Assembly: GCA_019313695.1 (NCBI GenBank)
Contig: JAFDAS010000028.1
Span: 1-41,497, forward strand
Length of the DNA stretch: 41,497 nucleotides
Source of the DNA: Deltaproteobacteria bacterium
GTDB lineage: Bacteria; Desulfobacterota; Syntrophia; Syntrophales; UBA2210
Reading direction: 5' to 3'
A program made the translations under genes and the position numbers. A model generated the notes under the pieces. That model was not told the DNA's origin, ran no database searches, and saw only the letters and a program-made list of their open reading frames with translations. Positions 1 to 8,339 of this stretch are shown here, one piece after another. Within the stretch, counting starts at the first letter, position 1. Every line of letters starts with the position of its first letter.

Positions 1-202
1 CATTCAATCCCTCAGAAGCTGCATGCAATGTTATCAACAGGTTGCGCACACATAATCACTAAAAATGCCCTTATTTTGTTGCTTTTTGTGAAAATGGGGT
101 TAAACTTGGGCTAAGGGAAGATTTTATTTTTTTTTATTCGCTTGCTGTTCAGTTCAAGGTGAGGTCAGGGAAAAAGATACCTCTGCCCGCTCGATTTCCC
201 TC

Positions 203-856
203 TCAGTAAACCCACCCTAAAAAACCCATGCAGATTATGTTCGCAATGATAGCTATTGCATAGATGATGCTCACCATTGTGACTTTTGCCTTAATCGTTC
301 TCAGGCTGATAACGATAACTGCAGCCACGTAGAAGTGGAGGTAACCGAAGATGAAAATCAGCCAGATGCCGCCGAATGACCTGTACCACCAGGGATATTC
401 CCACACAAGGTGGCCACCCATGTTCAGGATAACTTCCACAAAGACACAGAATACTGCATAGGCAATCGCCCAGAACCACCAGTTCGGGATCCCCATTATC
501 TTTATGCGCCTGTCCTCAAAAAGGGTGTTGTAAAAGATGATTCCCGAGATGGCGAACATGAACATGATCTCTATATTCCACCCGACCATGGTCCTCAGTG
601 CCGTATCACCTGGTGTCGTCCAGAATGCGGCATGCTGCGTCAGATGGAATACCCATCCGTTCCATGTTTCGTTGATGAAATCCATACCGAAAATCGTCAA
701 CCCGGCAAAGATGGCGTTCCAGTTCCCCGATGACCATGCCTTCTTCATCTCAAAGGTATAGATGTAAAAGACAAAGGCGAGCATGGGTATTACGTACCAC
801 TTAATCATGGAAAGATCTCTAAGGCCTTGAAGCGCTAACTGTGATGCTTCTGTCAT
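203..856 (-). CDS. Six-helix integral membrane protein, unknown function
   Basis: I do not recognise the family. The 217-residue product is rich in Trp and aromatic residues and shows about six hydrophobic segments (roughly residues 17-35, 44-62, 90-113, 123-146, 157-185 and 192-217), so it is an inner-membrane protein with almost no soluble domain. No catalytic motif or transporter signature is visible. A purine-rich AGGAGGAT lies just upstream of the start, supporting it. It is 111 bp downstream of the enolase-superfamily gene on the same strand and may be the last gene of that cluster, perhaps as a carrier or sensor for the same substrate; that link rests on position only. Confidence 0.75.
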   Translation of the reverse strand: MTEASQLALQGLRDLSMIKWYVIPMLAFVFYIYTFEMKKAWSSGNWNAIFAGLTIFGMDFINETWNGWVFHLTQHAAFWTTPGDTALRTMVGWNIEIMFMFAISGIIFYNTLFEDRRIKIMGIPNWWFWAIAYAVFCVFVEVILNMGGHLVWEYPWWYRSFGGIWLIFIFGYLHFYVAAVIVISLRTIKAKVTMVSIIYAIAIIANIICMGFLGWVY

Positions 857-967
857 AACAAAATCCTCCTTATATTATTTTTGACGAAACAGAGAATATT
901 GAATCATTACAACTCAGGGTGGAGAGAGGGGAACGTTTCTCTTTCTTTTCAAGAATCGAGGGAGGTA

Positions 968-2194
968 TTACCGGCTTTCTTTCCTCTTTTTCAGGTCCAG
1001 GGCGGCCTTTAGCCCTTTTTGCCTTATGACCTTCAATTTTAGCCTTGTCTCTGTAATCTTGAAGAATCGTTTTCCATATTTTCTCAGGAGTTTTCGGTCG
1101 ATCTCGAATCCGAGTCCCGGTCTTGTGAATGGCTGGAGCATGGCGTTTTTGTCGGGGATAATGGGTTCAATTATCCCTTCTCTGAATTCCGGCACCCACG
1201 AGGGTTCTTCCAATGGGTATTCCAGTGAGCGGTTGTTTTCTTTATCCGAGAGCATCATGTTCCATCCGATATAGAAACCGATGCCGTTCGTCCATGTATG
1301 AGGAGAGAAATCTCTCTTGTTGGCGCGGCACGCCTCAATGACCTTCATGACCTGAGCGATTCCGCCGGCAAATGTAGCGTCGGGCTGATATATGTCGAAA
1401 CAGTCCTTCTCAAACATGATCTTGATTTCATCCCAGCCATAATTGAGCTCGGCTCCGGATATTTTTACACCGGATACCGCTTTCAGCGCCGCGTTGCCGT
1501 CATAATCTCTTGAATCCAGAGGCTCTTCGATCCAGCCGATATCATTCGCGTGACATGCCTTCGCGAATTCTATGGCGCGTTTCAGGTCCCAGGCGGGGAT
1601 CTTATCTACTATCGTGACAAGCCACCCCTGATTTGCGTCGACTCCCAGGCCGAAGTCATCGCCCATGCCCTTCCGGACGGCCTCGATGTGCCGTATGTCG
1701 TCCTTCAGCTCGATGTTTTTGACACGCAGCTTGGCCTCTTTGAATCCTCTTTCTTTCATTGCCAGGAGTTCATCGACCCTTTGCTCCGGTTCATGCATCT
1801 CACCGGTGGAGCAGTAAACGGGGATCGGCCTGGCATTTCCGCCCAGGATTTCGTATACCGGTTTCCCCAGACTCTTTCCGATGATGTCCCAGCAGGCAGG
1901 TTCTATCCAGAAGTTTCTCCATCCCAGGAACCCCGCCTGTTTCAGAAGGCTCTGTATTCCTTCAATGTCGGTGGGATCGGCTCCTATCAGGTAGCCCCCT
2001 ATGAGGTCGCCCAATCCCTGCCTCTCGACACCGAGGGCGGCCCCCGCGGAATATCCCTCTATCCCGTCATCTGTCGTAATTTTTATCAGGGTAAAACCGT
2101 TGTGGGTCTGGGGATAGCCGGGAATCCATGTCGGCCAGAAGGTATGTTTCAGCGGGACCGATACATGGTACAGTTCTATTGCCGATATCTTCAT
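968..2194 (-). CDS. Mandelate racemase/muconate lactonizing enzyme family protein (enolase superfamily)
   Basis: A 408-residue enolase-superfamily enzyme, expected to abstract the alpha-proton of a carboxylate substrate (sugar-acid dehydratase or racemase type). Visible motifs: a candidate base lysine in AKLRVK, metal ligands in VDANQ, WIEEP and SGAEL, and an Asp/His dyad in YQPD and SPHTWTNG, the pattern of the mandelate-racemase subgroup. The ORF track opens at 2221, but the ATG at 2194 is preceded by GAAGGAGGCAAGCC, a good ribosome binding site, and begins MKISAIELYHV as in the family; the upstream nine codons fall partly in a repeat. It follows the ketopantoate-reductase-like gene. The substrate cannot be told from sequence alone. 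Confidence 0.88.
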   Translation of the reverse strand: MKISAIELYHVSVPLKHTFWPTWIPGYPQTHNGFTLIKITTDDGIEGYSAGAALGVERQGLGDLIGGYLIGADPTDIEGIQSLLKQAGFLGWRNFWIEPACWDIIGKSLGKPVYEILGGNARPIPVYCSTGEMHEPEQRVDELLAMKERGFKEAKLRVKNIELKDDIRHIEAVRKGMGDDFGLGVDANQGWLVTIVDKIPAWDLKRAIEFAKACHANDIGWIEEPLDSRDYDGNAALKAVSGVKISGAELNYGWDEIKIMFEKDCFDIYQPDATFAGGIAQVMKVIEACRANKRDFSPHTWTNGIGFYIGWNMMLSDKENNRSLEYPLEEPSWVPEFREGIIEPIIPDKNAMLQPFTRPGLGFEIDRKLLRKYGKRFFKITETRLKLKVIRQKGLKAALDLKKRKESR

Positions 2195-2210
2195 GGCTTG
2201 CCTCCTTCGT

Positions 2211-2304
2211 AATAGGGACACTTTCCTATTTAAACTGCATTCACTATTTATACCCGAGTGATTACGTCTATTTATTAAATAGGGAAGTGTCCCTATTTAA
2301 ACTG
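2211..2304. repeat. REP/BIME-like inverted repeat (AAATAGGGACAC type)
   Basis: Two copies of a short imperfect palindrome (AATAGGGACACTTTCCTATT at 2211 and AAATAGGGAAGTGTCCCTAT at 2278), each followed by TTAAACTG, with about 40 bp between them. Each arm can fold on itself. On the minus strand the second arm supplies the last residues (QFK) and the TAG stop of the 2293-3309 gene. The layout resembles a RAYT-mobilised BIME; no matching transposase is in the window. Confidence 0.7.
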
Positions 2305-3309
2305 TGGAAGCTCAAACATTTCAAGGTTCTCAAACATGGCTGAATATCTGCCCTCTTCCATGCCCCGCACCAGTTCGATTACCTTATCATTCACGGGCGT
2401 GGGTACATCCGTTTTTCTGCCGTTATCGCAGACCACTCCGTTAATCGCATTAATCTCCGTTTTTAATCCCTTCTCGACATCCTGAAGCATACTGGCCTTC
2501 AGAAGGGCATGGGGTCTGAAAACGAGTTCAAACAGGTCGAGTTTGCCCTTCAATTCCTCCCTGTTGTTAAAGGCAAGGATATTCACATCGACACCCTGCA
2601 TCGGCTCCATGGTGATTCCTGATTTTGCGGCCACCTTGAGAGTTTCATTCGCGATATGTGCCACGCAGGTAAGTGCTTTTTCGTTGTCGAGAATATCCCC
2701 GAAGGTACACCCCAGAGATGCCGACATCCCGCTCATGGTCGCGTTGACAAGGAGTTTGGTCCACCGAACCCCCGTAAGATTCTCCGTGATCACGACCGGA
2801 CAGATACACTCCAGAATTTCTGCCACTTTCCTGGTTCGCTCCTTCACGGTGCCGTCAGGTTCTCCCATATCAAAGGTCATCTTATCCGTTTCGGATGTAA
2901 GCTCAGTAACGCCGGGCCTGAGCCAGGTAGCGCCCCAGCCTACGGCGCAGCCCATTACCTTTTCTTTTCCCACATATGTTCCGACACTTTCTTCAGGAAC
3001 ACCGTTCTGCAACGTGCAGACGATACTGTCCTTATGAAGATGGGGGACAAGGGCGTTCAAAGCAGGTTCATTACTGGTTTGCTTAACCAGATAGAAGACA
3101 ATGTCGTAGGTCCCTTTCATCTGATCCGGTGTAATAGCCTTTACGGGGATATTCAGCTCCATTTTTCCCGTAATCGTAGCCCCGTTCTTGTTCATGGCAT
3201 CCACATGATCTCTGTTAGCATCGATCAGCGTAACGTCATACCCGTTCTTTGTCATCAGTGCTCCCGCTATTGTTCCCATGGAGCCCGCGCCTAAAACTGC
3301 CAGTTTCAT
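2293..3309 (-). CDS. Ketopantoate reductase family protein (PanE/ApbA-like)
   Basis: A 338-residue NAD(P)H-dependent reductase of the 2-dehydropantoate 2-reductase family. The Rossmann motif GAGSMGTIAGALM is at residues 7-19, followed by the second strand ending in LID, then QNGVPEE (residues 101-107) and a C-terminal helical domain with VRWTKLLVNA, the usual catalytic-lysine region. Size is slightly above the usual ~300. Being next to an enolase-superfamily enzyme, it may act in sugar-acid or hydroxy-acid metabolism rather than pantothenate synthesis, so I give no panE symbol. Its stop codon and last three codons are made by the adjacent repeat at 2275-2304, suggesting the native C-terminus was altered. 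Confidence 0.85.
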   Translation of the reverse strand: MKLAVLGAGSMGTIAGALMTKNGYDVTLIDANRDHVDAMNKNGATITGKMELNIPVKAITPDQMKGTYDIVFYLVKQTSNEPALNALVPHLHKDSIVCTLQNGVPEESVGTYVGKEKVMGCAVGWGATWLRPGVTELTSETDKMTFDMGEPDGTVKERTRKVAEILECICPVVITENLTGVRWTKLLVNATMSGMSASLGCTFGDILDNEKALTCVAHIANETLKVAAKSGITMEPMQGVDVNILAFNNREELKGKLDLFELVFRPHALLKASMLQDVEKGLKTEINAINGVVCDNGRKTDVPTPVNDKVIELVRGMEEGRYSAMFENLEMFELPQFK

Positions 3310-3399
3310 TATTTTTTCTCCTTATCAATTAGTGAATTAATATGAGGAATACATACACACATCGGGAAATCAGTCAAGGATTTTAAGTGTGGGATTCAC

Positions 3400-3436
3400 A
3401 AAAAAAAGCCCGGGGTCAACCCCCGGGCTTTTTTTG
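3400..3436. terminator. Bidirectional intrinsic terminator after dnaK
   Basis: A perfect 9-bp GC-rich stem (AGCCCGGGG/CCCCGGGCT) with a 5-nt loop is flanked by seven A on the left and a T-run on the right, so it can terminate transcription on either strand. It lies 84 bp beyond the dnaK stop and upstream of the ketopantoate-reductase-like gene. Confidence 0.92.
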
Positions 3437-3519
3437 TTTTCAGGTATTCCAGATTATGAATCTTATATTTACTTCCTCGCTAATCCCGACTCGTCGGGAC
3501 AGCCTATCCACCTGAATAG

Positions 3520-5442
3520 CTACTCCTTATTGACTTCCTCGAAATCGGCATCCACCACGTCGTCGTCGGCCTTGGCCGATTCGGCCTGCGCGCCTTCTCC
3601 AGAAGTTCCGGTTGCATCCGCCTCCGTCTCTTTCGCGGTTGCCTTCGCGTACATGGCCTCCGCCAGTTTGTGCGATGCCTGGGTTGCTTCCTCCTGGGCG
3701 GTCTTTATGGCGTCGACGTCATCCCCCTCCATGGCCGTTTTGAGTTTGGCGATGGAGTCTTCTATCCTGGATTTCTGGTCGGCGTCTATCTGATCGCCCA
3801 TCTCTTTCAGGTTCTTTTCGGTACCGTAGATCAGCGAGTCTGCCTGATTCCTGAGTTCTATAAGTTCCTTTTTCTTCTTGTCCTCTTCTTCGTGAGCCTC
3901 CGCGTCTTTCACCAGTTTGTCGATCTCTTCTTCGGAGAGTCCGCTCGAAGCGGTGATCTTGATGCTCTGTTCCTTCCCCGTGCCGAGATCCTTTGCTGAC
4001 ACATGGACGATGCCGTTGGCGTCGATATCAAAGGTGACATCGATCTGCGGAAGTCCCCTGGGCGCCGGCGGAATGCCTGTAAGCTCAAATCTTCCCAGAG
4101 TCCTGTTGTCCGCCGCCATGGAGCGCTCTCCCTGCAGGACATGTATGCTCACCGCAGGCTGGTTGTCCGCGGCCGTGGAGAATACCTGGCTCTTTTTGGT
4201 CGGTATGGTGGCATTTTTCTCGATCAGTTTTGTCAAAACACCTCCCAGGGTTTCTATACCGAGAGACAGGGGCGTTACGTCCAGAAGGAGGACATCCTTT
4301 ACATCACCGGCCAGAACTCCAGCCTGGATGGCGGCTCCCACGGCAACCACCTCATCGGGGTTGACTCCCTTGTTGGGCTCCTTGCCGAATATCTCTTTGA
4401 CCTTCTGTTGTACCCGGGGCATACGTGTCATACCTCCGACGAGGATGACCTCGTTTACGTCCGAGGCGCTCAGGCCGGCATCCTTCAGCGCGGTTTTGCA
4501 TGGCGCGGCAAGCTTTTCTATCAGATCTTCGACCAGCATCTCCAGTTTGGCCCTGGTTAGCTTGATGTTGAGATGTTTTGGACCGGACGCGTCGGCCGTG
4601 ACGAAGGGCAGATTTATGTCTGTCTCCATGGCTGAGGAGAGTTCCATTTTCGCCTTCTCCGCCGCTTCCTTGATGCGCTGGAGGGCCATCTTGTCGCTTC
4701 TCAGATCGATTCCCTGATCCTTTTTGAATTCATCCGCTATATAGTCTATCAGTTTCTGATCGAAGTCTTCGCCTCCCAGATGGGTGTCGCCATTGGTCGA
4801 TTTGACCTCAAAAACGCCCCCACCCAGTTCAAGGATAGAGATATCAAAGGTTCCCCCGCCCAGATCGAATACCGCTATCTTCTCGTCTCCTTTCTTGTCG
4901 AGACCGTAGGAGAGCGCTGCCGCGGTCGGCTCGTTTATTATTCGAAGGACGTTCAATCCCGCGACCTTCCCGGCGTCCTTTGTCGCCTGTCTCTGTGAAT
5001 CATTGAAATAGGCTGGAACTGTAATTACCGCGTCGTCTATCTTTTCTCCCAGATAATCTTCAGCGGTCTGTTTCATCTTTGCCAGTATCATCGAAGATAT
5101 CTCCGGCGTGCTGTAGTTCTTGTCCCTTATCGTTATCTGAGCATCGCCGTTTGCCGCCTCTGTAATCTTGAAGGGGCTGATGGTAATATCGTATTGCACT
5201 TCCTTTGACGAATATTTTCTTCCTATCAGTCTCTTTACCGCGTAAACGGTATTTTCCGGATTGGTGATCGCCTGTCTTCTTGCGACCTGCCCGATCAGAC
5301 GCTCTCCGCTGTCCGTAAAGGCTACCACTGATGGAGTAGTCCTGCCTCCTTCCTGGTTTGCTATCACATTCGGGTCGCTCCCTTCCATTACAGCGACACA
5401 CGAGTTTGTTGTTCCCAGATCGATTCCTATAATTTTACCCAT
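3520..5442 (-). CDS. dnaK: Molecular chaperone DnaK (Hsp70)
   Basis: A full-length 640-residue Hsp70. The N-terminal ATPase domain shows [16 protein letters not shown] at the start and [14 protein letters not shown] near residue 195; the linker [18 protein letters not shown] follows near residue 385, then the substrate-binding domain and a helical lid with a tail ending in [12 protein letters not shown], the usual docking motif. It is the last gene of the gmhA-grpE-dnaK operon, 27 bp after grpE. Neither hrcA nor dnaJ is adjacent, unlike the common hrcA-grpE-dnaK-dnaJ order. No CIRCE operator was seen upstream of the operon. Confidence 0.99.
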   Translation of the reverse strand: MGKIIGIDLGTTNSCVAVMEGSDPNVIANQEGGRTTPSVVAFTDSGERLIGQVARRQAITNPENTVYAVKRLIGRKYSSKEVQYDITISPFKITEAANGDAQITIRDKNYSTPEISSMILAKMKQTAEDYLGEKIDDAVITVPAYFNDSQRQATKDAGKVAGLNVLRIINEPTAAALSYGLDKKGDEKIAVFDLGGGTFDISILELGGGVFEVKSTNGDTHLGGEDFDQKLIDYIADEFKKDQGIDLRSDKMALQRIKEAAEKAKMELSSAMETDINLPFVTADASGPKHLNIKLTRAKLEMLVEDLIEKLAAPCKTALKDAGLSASDVNEVILVGGMTRMPRVQQKVKEIFGKEPNKGVNPDEVVAVGAAIQAGVLAGDVKDVLLLDVTPLSLGIETLGGVLTKLIEKNATIPTKKSQVFSTAADNQPAVSIHVLQGERSMAADNRTLGRFELTGIPPAPRGLPQIDVTFDIDANGIVHVSAKDLGTGKEQSIKITASSGLSEEEIDKLVKDAEAHEEEDKKKKELIELRNQADSLIYGTEKNLKEMGDQIDADQKSRIEDSIAKLKTAMEGDDVDAIKTAQEEATQASHKLAEAMYAKATAKETEADATGTSGEGAQAESAKADDDVVDADFEEVNKE

Positions 5443-5469
5443 TTTAATCAGTCCTCCTGTTGTATTATC

Positions 5470-6042
5470 CTATTTGTTTATGTTCTTTGACTTTGAAATA
5501 GACACCTTTGACGGCCTCAGCAATCTTCCGTTCAGCAGGTATCCCTTTTCAAATTCTCCCACAACCTTGTTGTCTTCTTCCTTTTTGTCCTCCACCTGCA
5601 TCATCGCCTCGTGGAAGTTGGGGTCAAAGTCTTTGCCGATGGCGTCTATCCCCTCGACGCCATGTTTGCCGAGCACGGAGATAAAGTTATCGCGGATCAG
5701 GTTGAGTCCATCCACGAATGCCTCAAAGTCTTCCGAATTAGATGCGTGCTCCAGCGCCCTCTCCATGCTGTCCACTGTCGGCAGAATGTCCTTTATGAGG
5801 GTTTCATTGCCATATTTTATAAAATTTTCACGGTCTTTTACCGCCCGTTTTTTATAATTTTCAAACTCGGCGCAGGCGCGCAGGTATTTGTCGTAGTTTT
5901 CGGAAGCCTCTCTCCCGGTCTCTTCCAGTCTTGTGAGAAGTTCTTTCTTTGAGACCGGTTTTGCGTGAGCGGCATCCTGTTTTGCCTTGTCGCTGTGTTC
6001 TTTCTCCTTATGTTCCCTGTCTTTCACCAACTCTTCGACCAT
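5470..6042 (-). CDS. grpE: Nucleotide exchange factor GrpE
   Basis: A 190-residue GrpE, normal length. A charged N-terminal extension (about residues 1-35) precedes a long alpha-helix with YLRACAEFENYKKR, then LLPTVDSMERAL-type residues and a C-terminal beta-domain with HEAMMQV and the GYLLNGRLLRPSKV end that docks on DnaK. It releases ADP from DnaK, which is encoded 27 bp downstream. It begins 25 bp after gmhA on the same strand, consistent with co-transcription from the gmhA promoter. Confidence 0.97.
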   Translation of the reverse strand: MVEELVKDREHKEKEHSDKAKQDAAHAKPVSKKELLTRLEETGREASENYDKYLRACAEFENYKKRAVKDRENFIKYGNETLIKDILPTVDSMERALEHASNSEDFEAFVDGLNLIRDNFISVLGKHGVEGIDAIGKDFDPNFHEAMMQVEDKKEEDNKVVGEFEKGYLLNGRLLRPSKVSISKSKNINK

Positions 6043-6067
6043 AGCTATATGATTATCCTCTGGTTAT

Positions 6068-6664
6068 TCAGGAGTGATTCTCCGGTTTTTTGAAAAGCCT
6101 GTAATCTATCATGTCACATATGACGTGCCCCGCTGTAATGTGAGCCTCCTGAATGCGGGGCGTACTGTTGGAGGAAACGTTAAGACAGAAGTCTACCATC
6201 TCCGCCATTCTTCCCCCATCCTTTCCGGTGAAGGCTATGGTCGTCATCCCCAGTCTGTCTGCGACTTCAAAGGCCTTCAACACGTTGGGTGAAGAACCGC
6301 TGGTGCTTATGCCCCACGCCACGTCTCCCGCGTGTCCCAGTGCTTTTATCTGCTTGGAGAAGACCTCCGAGAAATCATAGTCGTTGGCGATGCTCGTTAT
6401 CACGGATGTATCGGTGCTGAGAGCGATTGCCGGAAGGGGAGGTCTCTCTATCAGGAATCTGTTGACGAATTCCGCCGCGATGTGCTGGGCATCCGCGGCG
6501 CTTCCCCCGTTTCCGAACAGGAGTATCTTGTTGCCTCCGCTGAGGGCCTGCGTTATGACATCGATTACCTTGACGAGCCTGGAGAGGTTCTCATTTACGA
6601 AAATCTCTTTAACGCGGCTGCTCTCCCGAAATGACCTTATTATTATGTCTTCAATGTCTTCCAT
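6068..6664 (-). CDS. gmhA: Phosphoheptose isomerase (SIS domain), GmhA-like
   Basis: A SIS-domain protein of 198 residues that matches sedoheptulose-7-phosphate isomerase, the first step of ADP-heptose synthesis for LPS inner core. Visible: LLFGNGGSAADAQHIAAEF for phosphate binding, LSTDTSVITSIANDY, ISTSGSSPNVLKAF, and EAHITAGHVICD containing the conserved His near the C-terminus. The ORF track starts at 6718, but that ATG lies inside a consensus -35/-10 promoter; the ATG at 6664, with GGTGAAGATAAG before it, must be the start. First gene of an operon with grpE and dnaK, an unusual partner for chaperones. Confidence 0.92.
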   Translation of the reverse strand: MEDIEDIIIRSFRESSRVKEIFVNENLSRLVKVIDVITQALSGGNKILLFGNGGSAADAQHIAAEFVNRFLIERPPLPAIALSTDTSVITSIANDYDFSEVFSKQIKALGHAGDVAWGISTSGSSPNVLKAFEVADRLGMTTIAFTGKDGGRMAEMVDFCLNVSSNSTPRIQEAHITAGHVICDMIDYRLFKKPENHS

Positions 6665-6689
6665 CTTATCTTCACCGTTCCTGAGGCGT

Positions 6690-6718
6690 AATATATTTAT
6701 CGTATTTTCATATGTCAA
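6690..6718 (-). promoter_or_regulatory. Sigma-70 promoter for gmhA-grpE-dnaK
   Basis: On the minus strand TTGACA (6718-6713) and TATATT (6695-6690) are separated by exactly 17 bp, a near-perfect housekeeping promoter. The expected transcription start is about 15-20 nt before the ATG at 6664, leaving just room for a ribosome binding site. This rules out the longer gmhA start in the ORF track. No heat-shock sigma or CIRCE signature is visible. Confidence 0.85.
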
Positions 6719-6805
6719 GGAACACGGCTTTTATAATTGGAAAATGGGATTGAAAGAATGCCTGATACATGTTAGAGATTCCTTCCACATTGATTAAGTC
6801 AGCAA

Positions 6806-6945
6806 GCATAAATAACTCATACACCTTGCTTGCCCTTTTGCTTGTTTTCTGTGTTGTGTCAAAGCTTGCATAACTCGTTATGCCCGCTTCGACACGCCTT
6901 GAAAACAAACAACATTACGACGCAATCTGTATAACTTATTTATTC
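6806..6945. repeat. Long imperfect palindrome between gmhA and leuS
   Basis: The centre is a perfect 16-bp palindrome GCATAACTCGTTATGC (6868-6883). Moving outwards, GTGTCAAAGC pairs with GCTTCGACAC, CTTGTTTTC with GAAAACAAAC, and ATAAATAACTCATACA with TGTATAACTTATTTAT. The two ~65-bp arms match with scattered mismatches, so the whole 140-bp spacer can form one cruciform. It may be a miniature mobile element or a structured leuS leader. The pairing was done by eye. Confidence 0.6.
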
Positions 6946-6967
6946 TTGATTCCTAAGGGAGAGCAGC

Positions 6968-8335
6968 ATGAATAGAAAATATAACCCCGGAGAAATAGAG
7001 GAAAAGTGGCAGAAATTCTGGGAAGATGAAAAGACGTTCAAGGTGATTGAAGACACTGAAAGGGAGAAATATTATCTTCTGGAGATGTTTCCCTATCCCT
7101 CAGGCAAGATTCATATGGGGCATGTGAGAAATTATACCATAGGCGATGTGGTGGCAAGATACAAGAAGATGAGGGGATATAACGTTCTTCATCCCATAGG
7201 GTGGGATTCCTTCGGCATGCCCGCGGAAAATGCCGCCATCGAGCATGGAATACCCCCCGCGAAGTGGACAAACGAAAATATCGATTTCATGAAGAAACAG
7301 CTCAAGAGGATGGGATTCAGTTATGATTGGGACAGGGAGATATCCACCTGTGAGCCGGAATATTACAGGTGGGAGCAGCTCTTTTTCCTCTGGATGTACG
7401 AAAAGGGCCTTGCCTATAAAAAGGGCGGGTCTGTCAACTGGTGTCCCGCATGCAAAACAGTTCTGGCCAATGAACAGGTGGAGGCGGGTCTGTGCTGGAG
7501 ATGTGGAAGCGAGGTCACCGAAAAGTATTTTGACCAGTGGTTTTTCCGTATTACCGATTATGTGGAGGAGCTTCTGGATGGTTGCGACAAACTGCCCGGC
7601 TGGCCGGAGCGGGTGCTCACGATGCAGCGAAACTGGATCGGCAAGAGTTTCGGATGTGAACTCGTTTTTCCCATGGCCGATTCCGATGATGTAATCAAGG
7701 TTTTTACCACCAGACAGGACACGATATTCGGCGCTACATTCATGCTGATAGCGGCGGAGCATCCCCTTGTAATGGAATTAGCGAAGGGGAAACCGGTGGA
7801 ACAGGATGTCAAAGATTTTGTAGAGCGCGTCAAGAAACAGGACAAGATGATGAGAACGTCCGATTATTACGAGAAGGAGGGCGTGTTCCTGGATGCCTTC
7901 TGTCTTAACCCGGTTACGGAGAAAAAGATGCCGATCTACGCGGCGAATTTTGTGCTGGCGGATTATGGCACCGGCTGTGTCATGGCCGTTCCAACGCATG
8001 ATCAGCGCGACTTTGAATTCGCCGAAAAGTACGGCCTTGAGAGGATTGTGGTTATACAGAATCCCGCAGATCCGCTGGAGGCCGACACCATGGCCGAGGC
8101 CTATGTGGATGAGGGAACCCTGATTAATTCCGGGAAGTTCGACGGCATGAAAAATATGCAGGCACTGGAGGACATCGCGGAATATCTGGAATCCATAGGG
8201 AGGGGGAGAAAGACCATAGAGTATCGCCTGAGAGACTGGGGCATATCCAGGCAGCGCTACTGGGGGACTCCAATTCCCATCATCAACTGCGAAAAGTGCG
8301 GCGCCATTAACAGGTGCGGGGGGATCTCCGCTTGA
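6968..8335 (+). CDS. leuS: Leucyl-tRNA synthetase, N-terminal part (catalytic half and editing domain)
   Basis: This 455-residue ORF holds the HIGH-type motif ([13 protein letters not shown], residues ~46), the zinc-binding CPACK and CWRCG pairs, the CP1 editing domain with [12 protein letters not shown] and [15 protein letters not shown], and the return to the catalytic core at [19 protein letters not shown]. The last ten residues (NRCGGISA and nearby) are out-of-frame translation after the lesion. AAGGGAGAGCAGC precedes the ATG as ribosome binding site. On its own it lacks the KMSKS loop and cannot be a complete enzyme. Confidence 0.85.
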   Translation: MNRKYNPGEIEEKWQKFWEDEKTFKVIEDTEREKYYLLEMFPYPSGKIHMGHVRNYTIGDVVARYKKMRGYNVLHPIGWDSFGMPAENAAIEHGIPPAKWTNENIDFMKKQLKRMGFSYDWDREISTCEPEYYRWEQLFFLWMYEKGLAYKKGGSVNWCPACKTVLANEQVEAGLCWRCGSEVTEKYFDQWFFRITDYVEELLDGCDKLPGWPERVLTMQRNWIGKSFGCELVFPMADSDDVIKVFTTRQDTIFGATFMLIAAEHPLVMELAKGKPVEQDVKDFVERVKKQDKMMRTSDYYEKEGVFLDAFCLNPVTEKKMPIYAANFVLADYGTGCVMAVPTHDQRDFEFAEKYGLERIVVIQNPADPLEADTMAEAYVDEGTLINSGKFDGMKNMQALEDIAEYLESIGRGRKTIEYRLRDWGISRQRYWGTPIPIINCEKCGAINRCGGISA

Positions 8336-8339
8336 GACG

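Noticed and set aside
6665-6730. CIRCE or heat-shock sigma promoter for the dnaK operon
   Set aside because: No TTAGCACTC-type inverted repeat; the promoter is of housekeeping type.
6708-6908. 66-residue minus-strand ORF
   Set aside because: Lies in the palindromic spacer and over the gmhA promoter; no ribosome binding site or conserved features.
6806-6967. T-box riboswitch before leuS
   Set aside because: No T-box consensus or specifier loop and no antiterminator; the palindrome is symmetric, unlike a T-box.
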